This document shows, piece after piece, positions 9,354-19,469 of a DNA stretch of 25,000 bases. Under the pieces are notes generated by a model. The model made no database searches, was not told the DNA's origin, and saw nothing but the letters and a program-made list of their open reading frames with translations. A program made the position numbers and the translations under genes. This DNA is from Stramonita haemastoma (Eukaryota; Mollusca; Gastropoda; Neogastropoda; Muricidae): assembly GCA_030674155.1 (NCBI GenBank), contig CM060320.1, forward strand, positions 17,332,435-17,357,434, read 5' to 3'. Positions within the stretch are counted from its first letter, which is position 1; every line of letters starts with the position of its first letter.

Positions 9354-9473
9354 TTCTATGAAATGAGCTGTCAGCTTGAGTTAGTCACCTATTGGTCCAT
9401 CTCTCGGACTTTTATTGAGATTTCTATGAAATGAGCTGTCAGGCTGTGAGTTAAGTCACCTATTGGTCCATCA
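9354..9473 (+). repeat. Imperfect direct duplication of about 50 bp
   Basis: The segment starting TTCTATGAAATGAGCTGTCA at 9354 recurs at 9422 and ends in both cases with CACCTATTGGTCCATC. Copy 2 carries a few extra bases (GCTGTGAGTTAAG against GCTTGAGTTAG). The offset is 68 bases. Confidence 0.85.
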
Positions 9474-9655
9474 TCTACTGGGATATTGTTATCAGTGTGA
9501 GCCTCAGGGCTACTAAGGTCATCTGTCCACTGACCGTTAACTGTGAAGATTTGGGACTGCTTTAGTACAGCCTCTGGATGTTGTTGTTGTTGTTGTCTCA
9601 GCTGGAAATCAAAGCATTTTGGATGTCATTCAGCTACCATCTGTTCACAGTGGTG

Positions 9656-9671
9656 AGAAGAGAGAGAAGAG

Positions 9672-9738
<67 letters not shown>
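9656..9738. repeat. (GA)n microsatellite at the 3' edge of a LINE
   Basis: A GA array of about 80 bases with a few A or C interruptions at its left end. It touches the LINE 3' end without unique sequence between them. It could be the element's own simple-repeat tail or the target repeat. Confidence 0.9.
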
Positions 9739-9740
<2 letters not shown>

Positions 9741-10596
9741 TCGGAAACTCGATTTTAATTGTAAGGCCACCGGCCTGTATACAAGGGGGTACACATTTTA
9801 ACAGAAGAAACTAAAAGCAAGGCAATAAACAAACAAAGAATTTTGGCATTGTCATGAGTTAATTCCAAAGAGACATAAACTACATCAACTTTTTGTACAC
9901 CAATTGTGCTTAACTGAGTTCTCTGGCTTTCAGAGCATAAAATATATACATACCCAAATGTCTCAACTGGTAAACATCTTCGCTATTCAGAATAGTTTGG
10001 AGGCAATGTTCATTATCATTTGTGAAGTATTTGGGTAGGTATTTCTCTCTCAAGTCTGTAAACTTTGTACATTCAAACAGAAAATGGATTTCAGTTTCAA
10101 TTTTGTCACAAAAAGGGCACTTTTTAGATTTATCATTATATCTGTTATTCACGTTTAGATCACCAATTCCAAGTCGAAACTTGACCAGTGCATGTCTGAA
10201 TTTACCTATGGTGATAGCAGTAAGATATTTTTCAGGCTGTAACAGTGATTTAAATGACCTATACGTTTCGAATCTGTCACTTTCTGACACTTTTGCATGC
10301 CAGTCTTGATGAAAGCAATCAATCATGCGCTGCTTTAATTCTTTTAGAAAAGCTTGTTCATTTCCCATCCCACCATTTACCCACACTTCAGAGAAGCCAA
10401 AAAGATCAAGACATCTTTTAATACAATATGGCCAGTTATTTACATCTAAATGTCTTTCGGTGGTTTCTGGGATCTTGTTTGCAGTCATCAAATATGCCTG
10501 TTTTGGAAATCTGCATAAAGACATATTCTGAAGTTTAAACCAGTACGCAATAGATCTTATGGTGCTATCAATATACATAGGATAACGTCCTGTTTA
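9739..10596 (-). mobile_element. LINE 3' fragment with intact C-terminal ORF2 tail and 3'UTR
   Basis: A minus-strand frame at 10578-9910 codes for 222 residues without a stop. It carries a zinc-knuckle-like motif CX2CX7HX4C (C154, C157, H165, C170, with the string CPFCDKIETEIHFLFEC), which is typical of the C-terminus of LINE ORF2 proteins downstream of the reverse transcriptase. Resemblance starts before the first Met (TGRYPMYIDS), and an in-frame stop lies five codons upstream of it. The displayed start is therefore not a real initiation site: the piece is the tail of a longer polyprotein whose RT and endonuclease are missing. About 170 bases of 3'UTR follow and include the perfect short stem AGGCC/GGCCT (about 9763-9775) and then AATTAAAATCG close to the end. 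GA arrays lie directly at both ends, as if the 5'-truncated copy had landed inside a GA microsatellite. The clade is not determined; an invertebrate CR1/I/Jockey-type LINE is likely. Confidence 0.75.
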
Positions 10597-11349
<753 letters not shown>

Positions 11350-11435
11350 TCACACACACACACACACACACCGCGCGCCGCCGCCGCACCAGACACACAC
11401 ACACCACACACACACACACAACAACACACAACACA

Positions 11436-11502
<67 letters not shown>

Positions 11503-11518
11503 GAGAGAGAGAGAGAGG
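11350..11518. repeat. Compound (CA)n - GC-rich core - (CA)n - (GA)n repeat
   Basis: A CA run is followed by CGCGCGCCGCCGCCGC (about 11371-11387), another CA-rich run with AACA interruptions, and a GA array with GGA interruptions (11437-11518). Confidence 0.9.
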
Positions 11519-11867
11519 CTTGATCCATTTTTGGACAATAATTTGAGAAAAATAAAATACCCTAATCCTGGCGTCAGTTGATGACCTGATCGTAATTTAG
11601 TTCAATCTCTTCACTTTTTCTCTCATGGTATTAGAAACTCCAGTAACGTTGATATGATTTACACATGAAAAGTTTATGAAGCTTTATTACTTTCTTTCGT
11701 TCAGTCAAAGAAAGAATAAGGTGAGGGCGGTTCGAAACAATTCTTGACTCAAGCTGTGTTTGAAATTACAGATTTCTGAACCATATACTCCTTGGAAATA
11801 ATTGCGGGGAATAGACCTGGATTTTGATGTTATGAATCTGTGAATATAGAGTAAAGCTGTCAACTGT
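11519..11867. other. Unique AT-rich sequence
   Basis: No gene or recognised repeat. Confidence 0.45.
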
Positions 11868-12190
11868 GTGGCTGCGTGATGTTAAATAGTGTGTTATGTG
11901 TATGTGTGTATGCTGTTAAGTCTATGTCACGTAATATATATAATCTGTGCGATGTTGAAACTTACCTCATTTGTTTGTATGATGTTGAATTGTCGGTCAC
12001 ACGTTTGTGCGATGTTGAATTGTGCGCATACAGATGCTCCTGTGATGTTGAATGTCCAATGTGTCAATGCGATGTGGAGTTTTGTACGTCAGATGTGCCT
12101 GTGATGTTAAACTGTGCATTATGCCTGTGTGATGTTGACGTATAGGTCTTAGGTTGTACGTCAAGTGTGCTTTGTGGTATTGAGTTACAA
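11868..12190 (+). repeat. Degenerate ~30-bp minisatellite, locus 1
   Basis: The words TGTGATGTTGAATTGTG or TGCGATGTTGAATTGTGCG recur at irregular steps of roughly 25-40 bases, about nine times, with substitutions and small indels. The same unit reappears at 15045-15209. The two overlapping 70-90 codon frames here are repeat-derived. Confidence 0.75.
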
Positions 12191-12239
12191 GTCAAATGTG
12201 TGGATAATTGTTGGTTTATACCTTAATTGTGTAATTGCA

Positions 12240-12288
12240 ATAATACTGATGATAATAATAATACTGCAAAAATAAAACTGATAATTAT

Positions 12289-12357
<69 letters not shown>

Positions 12358-12483
12358 ATAATAATAATAATAGCAACAGCAACAATACTACTAATAATAA
12401 CAATAACAATAATAATGATGATGATGATGTTGACGATAATGATGATCATGATGATGATGATGACGATGAAAATGACGATGATG
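12240..12483. repeat. Compound trinucleotide tract (AAT, TAC, AAT, ATG)
   Basis: An AAT-rich start is followed by a long pure TAC/ACT run (about 12290-12356), then AAT/CAA variants, then ATG/ACG triplets up to about 12483. Poly-Val and poly-Leu frames on the minus strand are artefacts. Confidence 0.95.
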
Positions 12484-13019
12484 ATAACACCTGATTTGTT
12501 TTGCGTGTTTTTTCATTAAAAATAAAACAAATCGCTCAACGTGCATTACAGAGGTAAACTCATACCAAAAGTACGACGTGAATACGCTGTCTCATTCATT
12601 GCAGAGCAATAGTCTTTTCATCACACAACATTCATTTGATACAAGCAAAAACAAAAAAGATCAAAACACAAAAATAACAACCGGACATCGACACTAGAAA
12701 CTCGCAATTTCCCCACCCCCACGCCCCACACACATTCTGCCTCACCTCATTTCTATCAAACTATTTTTTAATGAAAGAAAGCTGTACGAATAATATATGC
12801 AATGACTTTGTTAGGACTGTGTGGGTGTCAAAGCCACAATTTCAATGAAAAATAATAAATTTTATTTGCAAGGTCATAAAAAATGTACTGAATAGGAAAA
12901 AGTTGTAATGAAAGTTACAGGACAACAGAAGAGGAAAGGGACGAGAGAAAAATGGAAGTAGTTAAAAACTTCATTTATGCTGCTGAAAAAAAGACAGGTC
13001 TTACATGCTTTTGGAAATA
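12484..13019. other. AT-rich sequence, no gene recognised
   Basis: A 65-codon minus-strand frame (12874-13071) overlaps the end of the adjoining LINE but has no motif of its own. The rest is A-rich and featureless. Confidence 0.45.
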
Positions 13020-14960
13020 ACATAACCTCAATTTCTAACAGAGCTTTCAAAAGAAATCTTTGAAGTTGCAACCTAAATAGATGTCATTTCTTGCTTCTGA
13101 AAGCGCACCTTGTTTAAATTAATAAGAGGGGCTCGAGTTTTATTACCATTGAGATTTAGTTTGCTGACTGTCATCCAGGCCTTGACATCTCTGATGCAGG
13201 TGTCAATGTTCTCAACAGTAGATGCATTTGACAAGGTGAAGGAGGACAGGAGTCAAAAAGCTGTGTGTCATCAGTGTAGGACTGAGTGGAAACAGGAAAG
13301 ACATGATCAGAGAGGTAAGAGACTGAATGCACAGAAGAAAGGGACTCTGTCCAAGCGCTGAGCCTTGGGGTACACTATGAGTAAGGTGACCTGGTTTTGA
13401 ACTATTATTGTTGTAACAACAGTCTGGGGCCTCTCAAAAAGATATGACTGAAACCATGATAGCGCAGTGTAGCTCCTGTCGTACCACAGAAAGACTGAAG
13501 GCAATTTTAAACAATGGACTGGTCAATCGTGTCAAAAGCAGCAGAAAGATCAACAAGAGTTGAAATAGATAAGTTACCACGATCAAAAGCAAGGAGACTG
13601 TCGTTTGTTACTGTTAGAGTAACATTGTTTGAAAGCTGATAATTATAGGACTGAAGGCAAACTGAACTTGGCAAAGAAGATTGTTCGACTTTACATAAGA
13701 CTGGAGTTGCTGAAGAACAATCTTTCTTGGATTTCAGACAGGAATGCCAAGTCTGAGACTGATCTGTATTCCTTTTTTTATTTTCTAAGTTTATTTGGAT
13801 CCAGGTTAGATTTCTTTAGAAGGGGCTTCAGGGCTATACTTTTGAACATGGCTGGGACTGTTCCAGTGAGTACACTGTCATTCACAACGTGAGTCAGGGC
13901 AGGGAGGAGCTCAGCAAGAGACTCTACTTAGAGAGCTGGATGCATGGCATTAGATGGTCAAGACAACAAGTTGTAGGTTTTGATTTCAAACCTATTTTCT
14001 TCAAATCTTATTCTGATCAAGGATCAAGGATTGAATAAATGAAGTCGAGTTAGTGTAATTTGTCAATTGAAAATGAGTTGATGAATCACTGATTTGGGAA
14101 TCGAGGCGGGAACTATGTCAGAGACTTTCCTCACTGACAAAAATTTTCTGGGAGGTGGTTAGGTGAGCAGGTTAAGGCAAAGAGAGGGGGCTTTTGTTAG
14201 GGCAGAGCGAATGATACATACAGCAAACAGCTGTGAAGCCGAAGAATGTTGGAGGAAAATAAGTGTTGCTTAGCTTTGTGAGCAATCGGTTAGCAACACG
14301 TTTGGCAGCCAGACACATGTGCTTATCAGCTATGAAACCAGTGATCCTGTTTCCCCTCTCTGCTGTACGGAAACACGTTCGGCAACAAGATCATCCAGTA
14401 CAAGTGAACATGATGAGGAGGAGAATCTTTTAGGACGTACACAATGTCTAAAACCTTGGGCGTGTTTGTCAAGCAAAGTTGGCAGGGTAGTGTCAAGGTC
14501 GTCAGCAGGGGGACAAGAGAGGAAGACACAGCAGCAAACAATTGTTTAAAGGGTAACTTGTTGAGAACCCATAAACTGAAAGGAATGTTTCTGTAAGTGG
14601 GAAGTGGAAGTGAAACAGGGGACATCAAGGTTAGAGCAGACATGAGTCCCAGTTACAGAGCGATTTATTTCATCTTCAGGTCGACAACACGTAATCCAAT
14701 CTAAAATATGGCCAAGAAAATGAGTGTGCTGTTCTGCACTTTGCTTAGAACGGTAAATAGTCTGAAATATCAGTCAGCTCGGCAGCATTGTGATAGTCTA
14801 GACAGTGGAAGTAGCAGTTAATGTCAACAAGAATATTGGGAGCATCAGTTGGTTGGTTACAGTGTCAATTAAGCTTGTAGAAGTCAATGATGAACCTGTC
14901 ATATGCCCATTTGTTTTTAGGGTTGGGAGAGGATAGGAACAGAAAAAAGTGGAGACTTTT
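13020..14960 (-). mobile_element. Decayed LINE (CR1/L2-like): endonuclease end, linker and reverse transcriptase
   Basis: Reading the minus strand from right to left and allowing frame changes, recognisable pieces occur in the right order. First come endonuclease-end strings such as NILVDINCYFH (near 14820-14850) and HFLGHILDWI (about 14693-14725). A linker follows. Then come an RT entry motif YRSVSDLAFLSEIQER (13721-13768), motif A DLSAAFDTID with the catalytic Asp (13522-13551), ALSWFQSYL (about 13450-13476), motif B VPQGS (13359-13373) and motif C YTDD (13267-13278). It ends with VKAWMTVSKLNLN and RNLG-like thumb residues. In-frame stops and indels are frequent, for example a stop a few codons after motif A. 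The copy is dead. The order and spacing match APE-type LINE ORF2; the CR1/L2 assignment is from remembered family style. Plus-strand frames across it are shadows. Confidence 0.85.
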
Positions 14961-15044
14961 TTTTTATAGAAAAAGGTATTGTTGTATGAACAGATTCATA
15001 TGGTAGTTTGTTGATGAATCTTTCGTTGTGTATCTGTGATTTAG

Positions 15045-15207
15045 AAGTATAGGACACATATGTCTTTATGATCTTGAATAACACGTCATGTCTGTCTGTG
15101 GTATGTTGAATTGTGTGTCTCATATGTCTGTCTGATATTGCAGTGTACATTATATGTCTGTGTGATGTTAAATTGTACTCATGCATACCTTTCATGTTGA
15201 ATTGTGC

Positions 15208-15209
<2 letters not shown>
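15045..15209 (+). repeat. Degenerate ~30-bp minisatellite, locus 2
   Basis: About five units of the form ATGTCTGTGTGATGTT followed by GAATTGTG-like ends, with substitutions. The unit and orientation match locus 1 at 11868-12190. The last unit runs into the adjacent TG array. Confidence 0.7.

Positions 15210-15270
<61 letters not shown>
15210..15270. repeat. (TG)n microsatellite
   Basis: About 60 bases of pure TG, growing directly out of the last minisatellite unit (GCGTCTGTGTG). Confidence 0.95.
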
Positions 15271-15272
<2 letters not shown>

Positions 15273-15996
15273 CTCCCGTAAAATCTGGATGTGTGCTTGT
15301 AAATCCCACAAATGCACACAGTGTGGGATATAACGACTTTTTTAAAATACATATAATGGCTTAGCCAGTTTACCCCCATATAATTATTTGAAGAGAAACT
15401 AGCCGGATAGCTGTACCCTATTTCAGACTTTTTCTCGAGTCAAACAAGCAAATACCCCCACAATGAGAAATTCATATGAAGGGTTACCTGACCCCAAAAT
15501 AAGTGATGAGAATGGGGGTTGAGGATAATGACCTCAGGAGTGGGAGGGGGCGGGGCGGAGATAGACAATATGCTGAAATACTTTAGCCCTGATGACAGTG
15601 AGTTGAACAGGCCATTGTGTGGCTGTGTCTGCATTCCTGTGCCTTGTTCAGTGTAGGGAGTGACAGTCAGTGACAGGCAAGCTTTTGAACACTGTCTGGC
15701 AGTGTCAATCATTATGAGGCTGTCTTCAAGGACGCCAGATGGGGTCTCTAACATAGCGGCTACATGCAGGCTGGTTGTGGCAGTGCTGGGGAGGCTGCTG
15801 TCTGTAGGCTTTCTCACTGACAGTGACATTGAGAACTTTGGAAACATTTCCCGGCGCTGTGACACCTTAATGACATCACGACTTTTTTGCAAGGTGACAG
15901 TGTCACTGACCAGGAAGCTATTTTCAAGATTGTCTGGCCATGTCAGGAGCCGTCAGCTGTGAGGGAAACAGCGCTTTGGCAGAAAGTCTGTTACCA
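15271..15996. other. Unique sequence with two overlapping opposite-strand frames, no gene assigned
   Basis: A 150-codon minus frame (15440-15892) and a 100-codon plus frame (15660-15962) overlap. Neither has a recognised domain, membrane segment pattern or cysteine pattern. The DNA is rich in TGACAGT/CACTGTC words. A host exon cannot be excluded but is not supported. Confidence 0.4.
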
Positions 15997-16556
15997 CAGC
16001 CTGTACTCTGTTCATGGTCACAGTCACACTGTGATGCTGTGGGCCAGCTGTATCTGATCATGTCACAGTCACACTGTGATGCCTGTGGACAGCCTGTACT
16101 CTGTCATGGTCACAGTCACACTGTGATGCCTGTGGGCACAGCCTGTACTCTGGCCATGGTCACAGTCACACTGTGATGCCTGTGGGCACAGCCTGTCTTG
16201 ATCATGGTCACAGTCACCTGTGATGCCTGTGGGCCAGCCTGTACTCTGTATGGTCACAGTCACACTGTGATGCCTGTGGGCACAGCCTGTACTCTGGCCA
16301 TGGTCACAGTCACATGTGATGCCTGTGGGCACAGCCTGTACTCTGTTCATGGTCACAGTCAACTGTGATGCCTGTGGGCACAGCCTGTACTCTCATGGTC
16401 ACAGTCACACTGTGATGCCTGTGGGCACAGCTGTACTTGTCATGGTCACAGTCACACTGTGGCCTGGGCACAGCCTGTACTCTGTTCATGGTCACAGTCA
16501 CACTGTGAAGCCTGTGGGTACAGCCTGTACTCTGCTCATGGTCACACTGTGAAGCT
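15997..16556 (+). repeat. Twelve-unit ~50-bp minisatellite with an internal hairpin
   Basis: Units begin with CAGCCTGTACTCTG, continue with CATGGTCACAGT and end with GATGCCTGTGGGCA. Unit starts are at 15997, 16045, 16090, 16139, 16189, 16235, 16283, 16332, 16381, 16428, 16471 and 16521 (the last incomplete), giving lengths of 43-50 bases. Each full unit contains the inverted repeat TCACAGT-CAC-ACTGTGA or a near variant. Differences are mostly one- to three-base indels clustered at two places: just before CATGG and at the hairpin centre. Frames readable on both strands through the array come from the repeat and are interrupted by these indels. Confidence 0.95.
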
Positions 16557-16714
16557 GTTTCTGCTGGCTGAGTCACCGACAGCTGTTTCTTGCGCTTTTA
16601 AAATAATTGTTCTTGCCCAGAACAAAAAGCCATTTGTTGTATTAACGTTTATTCTTTAGCCGCGGATGTATTTGTCCCTTCCTACCTCCCTTCCTCTCTC
16701 TCTCTTTCCCCCTC

Positions 16715-16782
16715 TGCGTGCGTGCGTGCGTGCGTGTGTGCGTGTGTGTGTGTGTGTGCGTGTGTGCGTGCGCCCGCGCCCG
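16715..16782. repeat. (GTGC)n/(GT)n alternating tract
   Basis: GCGT tetranucleotides pass into GT dinucleotides with GC steps. The tract alternates purine and pyrimidine almost throughout. A short polypyrimidine stretch lies immediately upstream (about 16678-16714). Confidence 0.85.
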
Positions 16783-17718
16783 TTTACACACTTGAACTGA
16801 TCCATGACGCATCATGGTACACTAGAGACCACGCTTTATTGATTATGCAGTGTTGGCTGCAGGGTGGGGAAGTGATCACCTAGTATCTTGCTCTGTCCCA
16901 CCGCTGAACTGCATGGAGCCGGTGTCACCGATACTGGCAGGTTCAGCTCTCAGAACCCTGGCCGTTTCGAGGCCACTTAAATTAAACTGTCTTCATCATA
17001 ATCAAGGGCTATGATACAAAGTACGGGCAGGGGAGGAGTGCATCAACAATAATGTGTGTACAATGTGTATCGGTTCTTTCATAAGAAGTTTATCATTTTC
17101 ATTGTACATAGATGCAAATTTATTTATTTAGTTGTTTTTTTTGCTGTTTTAATGTCTTTTTTTGCTTTTGCTCATCATTTTTGCGTCATTGTTTTTCAAA
17201 AAAAAATATATATATATATATTTACTGTCGTTGAAAAGCACTTTTTTTAGTTAGAAAAAAATCATCATCGTGTTTTAATGTATATACCTTAATATGATAT
17301 TTAAAACACACAAAAAAATTCACGAGTATTTCCTGTAGACAGTTAGTGCAGTTGTGTCTCTCCCTTGTCCTGGTTGGGTGTGCTGTATCATGTGGATTAT
17401 TATTATTATTATTATTGAATGCCTGTATCTTGTTCCTAGTTTACGCTGAAGTTCAATTCCTGAGGTTTTAGTAACGTTGTTGTCCCATCATGGTGGACCT
17501 TCAGTGAGTCCTTGGCCGGCACCCACAGTGTGTGTGCCGTCAGCATCTGTGTATCTTTCACTGGTTCAAACTATCATTGGAAAATATTAATTATGGAACA
17601 AAGAACGACAGTTATACAAAAAAGGAACAATAACTCGAAAGTGAAGAAAAGAGTGTTTGGGTTTTTTTGTGTTGCTGATTTTTGTATGTATGTTTGGTTG
17701 GTTGGTTGGTGGCACTAG
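16783..17718. other. Unique sequence with one compact inverted repeat
   Basis: At 16903-16947 the arms GCTGAAC and GTTCAGC enclose an inner CGGTG/CACCG pair, making a 45-base nested foldback. The rest is AT-rich, with a short TA run near 17208-17221, an ATT run at about 17395-17416 and TTGG units at about 17693-17711. No gene is supported. Confidence 0.5.
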
Positions 17719-17890
17719 TGTGGTGGTGGTGGTAGTGGTGGTGGTGATGATGATGGTGGTGGTGGTGATGGTGGTGGTGGTGGTGGTGGTGGTGGTAATG
17801 GTGGTGGTAGTTGTAGTGGTGATGGTGGGTGGTGGTGGTGGGTGGTGGTGGTAGTGGTGGTGGTGGTGTGGTGACAGAGGTGGTGGTAGA
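17719..17890. repeat. (GTG)n trinucleotide array
   Basis: About 165 bases of GTG/GGT triplets with GAT, AGT and GGGT interruptions. The poly-Val and poly-His frames are artefacts. The plus strand has many GG pairs and may form two-tier G-quadruplexes. Confidence 0.95.
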
Positions 17891-18201
17891 AAAGATACTC
17901 ATGCTAACCATGATGGCAGTGGTGACTGGTGTGGATCATCACAGTGGTCTGTGCAATGAATGTATGGAATCACCACGGAGACCCACAGTTGACAGTATCC
18001 ACACACAGGATCTGGCATAGCACCATGCACATCATCCCCACACACTGTGCAAAAACAACAAACTCATCACAAGATATAGTAGTAATAAAGGCTGACTGAA
18101 TAAACAATGAAAAAAAGAAAGAAACTAAGAACAGAAGTAAGAAATACAAGAATGAAAGCAAAGCAAAGCAAACCCAAACAGAAGTCTGACCTCAAGGCAG
18201 G
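17891..18201. other. Unique sequence
   Basis: No gene recognised. A-rich tetranucleotide runs (AAAG, GCAAA) lie near 18110-18170. Confidence 0.45.
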
Positions 18202-18461
18202 CTTTTTTTGTTTGTTTGTTGTTTTGTATTTGTACCACTATGTCACAGCAGATTTCTCTGCGTGAAATTCGGGCTGCTCTCCCCGGGGGGAGAGCGCGTG
18301 GCTACAATTGCAGCGCCTACCCATTTTTTTTTCTTTTTCCTGCATGCAACTGTATTTGTTTCCCTATCAGAGTGGCTATTTTCTACAGAATTTTGCCATG
18401 GTCAACCCCCTTGTTGCCGTGGGTTCTTTTACGTGCGTTAAATAGAGTTCTTTACAGAAGG
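18202..18461 (-). mobile_element. SINE copy A, body and tail only (5'-truncated)
   Basis: This stretch aligns with the body of SINE copy B at 20574-20780. Shared words include CAGATTTCTCT, GAAATTCGG.CTGCTCTCC, TTTGTTTCCCTATCAGA, TTTTCTACAG and GGTTCTTTT (plus-strand reading). On the minus strand its 3' end is followed by an A-rich tail with TACAAATACAAAACAAC-type sequence (18202-18240). Near that end lies a perfect nine-base stem, GCTCTCCCC/GGGGAGAGC (about 18275-18297). The tRNA-like head present in copy B is absent, so this copy is truncated at about 18461. The family resembles tRNA-derived SINEs that I associate with gastropods; that is from memory. Confidence 0.75.
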
Positions 18462-18660
18462 TGGGCAGAAACTTGCCGGCTGTGCATGCTGTGGAAAGGG
18501 ACAGCCACAGCCTTGCCTCATCATCAACAGCACCACTTCACAGCACCATACTTGGAAAATCAGACAAATCATGGTTCTGCATTTGTTTCAAAGAAATGAC
18601 AGTCTTAGTGGAGAAGACAGGTTGTGTGTGATGGCAGGTAGTAAGGAATTTATTATTTTT
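18462..18660. other. Spacer between two retroposon pieces
   Basis: No gene or repeat recognised. Confidence 0.4.
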
Positions 18661-18762
18661 TTAGTATTTATTTTGTAACGAGGATAATCGCATAAGCACT
18701 CATGTGCTTTTTTACATCCAGTCCCCGTGTGTATGCAGTTTTGTAAATATCTGTTCCCAGGC
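18661..18762 (-). mobile_element. LINE/SINE 3'-end module, copy 2
   Basis: On the minus strand this matches copy 3 (20337-20430) from GGGAACAGAT through CAAAACTGCATACACACGGG to GTGCTTAT and the CCTCG end. The AAGCAC-ATGA-GTGCTT stem-loop is perfect here. The tail on the minus strand is A-rich (AAAATAAATAC). Resemblance to copy 3 fades upstream of about 18760, although related sequence may continue to about 18870. Confidence 0.7.
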
Positions 18763-19469
18763 ATGGCATAGAGCAACTATTTGGGAAAAACCCAGTAGGG
18801 GCTAAACAACGTGCACGATGCAACAATGATCCAGTTGCAAAACACACACTAAAAGCATACATAAAAATATGTTTATTACCTCAAGAAACTGTGCAATGTC
18901 TTATAAAAAAGAAGCACAAACAAGAAAACAAGCAAACATAACCGCTTTATCTGCACACACGATTGTACACTTTCGCACTGTATATGTTAGTGCAGACGCA
19001 CACGTATGTAGACACACGTGTGCACAGCGATTGCACGCATTCACACACTTCCCTACGCGCTAAGTTTTAATTATGTTTAAACCGGCCAGCTACATCAGGG
19101 CACTGTCCCTGTGAACAAAGAACTACAAACAGAAACTCCTGGCAATGTAATGAATCAAGGACAGAAATCAGATCTTGTTTTCTCTGCTAGTCCATAAGAA
19201 ACCATCCTCTTTTTAAACAGAATATTCCTCACATAAACAATGGCCTTAATTAACCAGCAGCCAATATCCAAACTTTGCACAATGGCTCATCATTCTGTAC
19301 AGACAGTCCCCTCCTCTCTATGCTGCCGTGACACATGGCTTGACTTCTGGTCTTAGCCGACACAGCACACCAGACAGGAAACAAAACTGAATGATTGTAA
19401 CATTCTACTATTTCCAAAACTTTCCTCTTGTTGGTGTCATTTTAACTCCATGGGCCTTGTGTTTGTGAT
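18763..19469. other. Unassigned sequence between retroposon fragments
   Basis: The left 100 bases may be diverged 3'UTR of copy 2. The right part adjoins the DIRS-like fragment and may hold decayed continuation of it, since a QGPWS-like string follows on the minus strand near 19450. No intact gene. Confidence 0.4.

Noticed and set aside
10022..10531. Plus-strand frames of 95 and 68 codons
   Set aside because: Shadows of the intact LINE frame on the minus strand.
13110..13361. Plus-strand 83-codon frame rich in charged residues
   Set aside because: It is the complement of LINE RT sequence on the minus strand (YTDD region).
15440..15962. Opposed 150- and 100-codon frames as a host gene
   Set aside because: No domain, splice evidence or codon-level signal can be seen; the frames overlap on opposite strands and are compatible with chance.
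15997..16556. CRISPR-like array (regular repeats)
   Set aside because: There are no unique spacers. Units are contiguous and nearly identical over their whole length, and the context is eukaryotic.
16069..16576. His/Cys/Asp-rich repeat proteins on both strands over the minisatellite
   Set aside because: Unit lengths are not multiples of three and indels shift the frame repeatedly. The frames reflect the DNA repeat.
18668..18862. 64-codon minus-strand frame covering module copy 2
   Set aside because: It shares reading with copy 3 only because the DNA is homologous; it fits a 3'UTR better than a protein.
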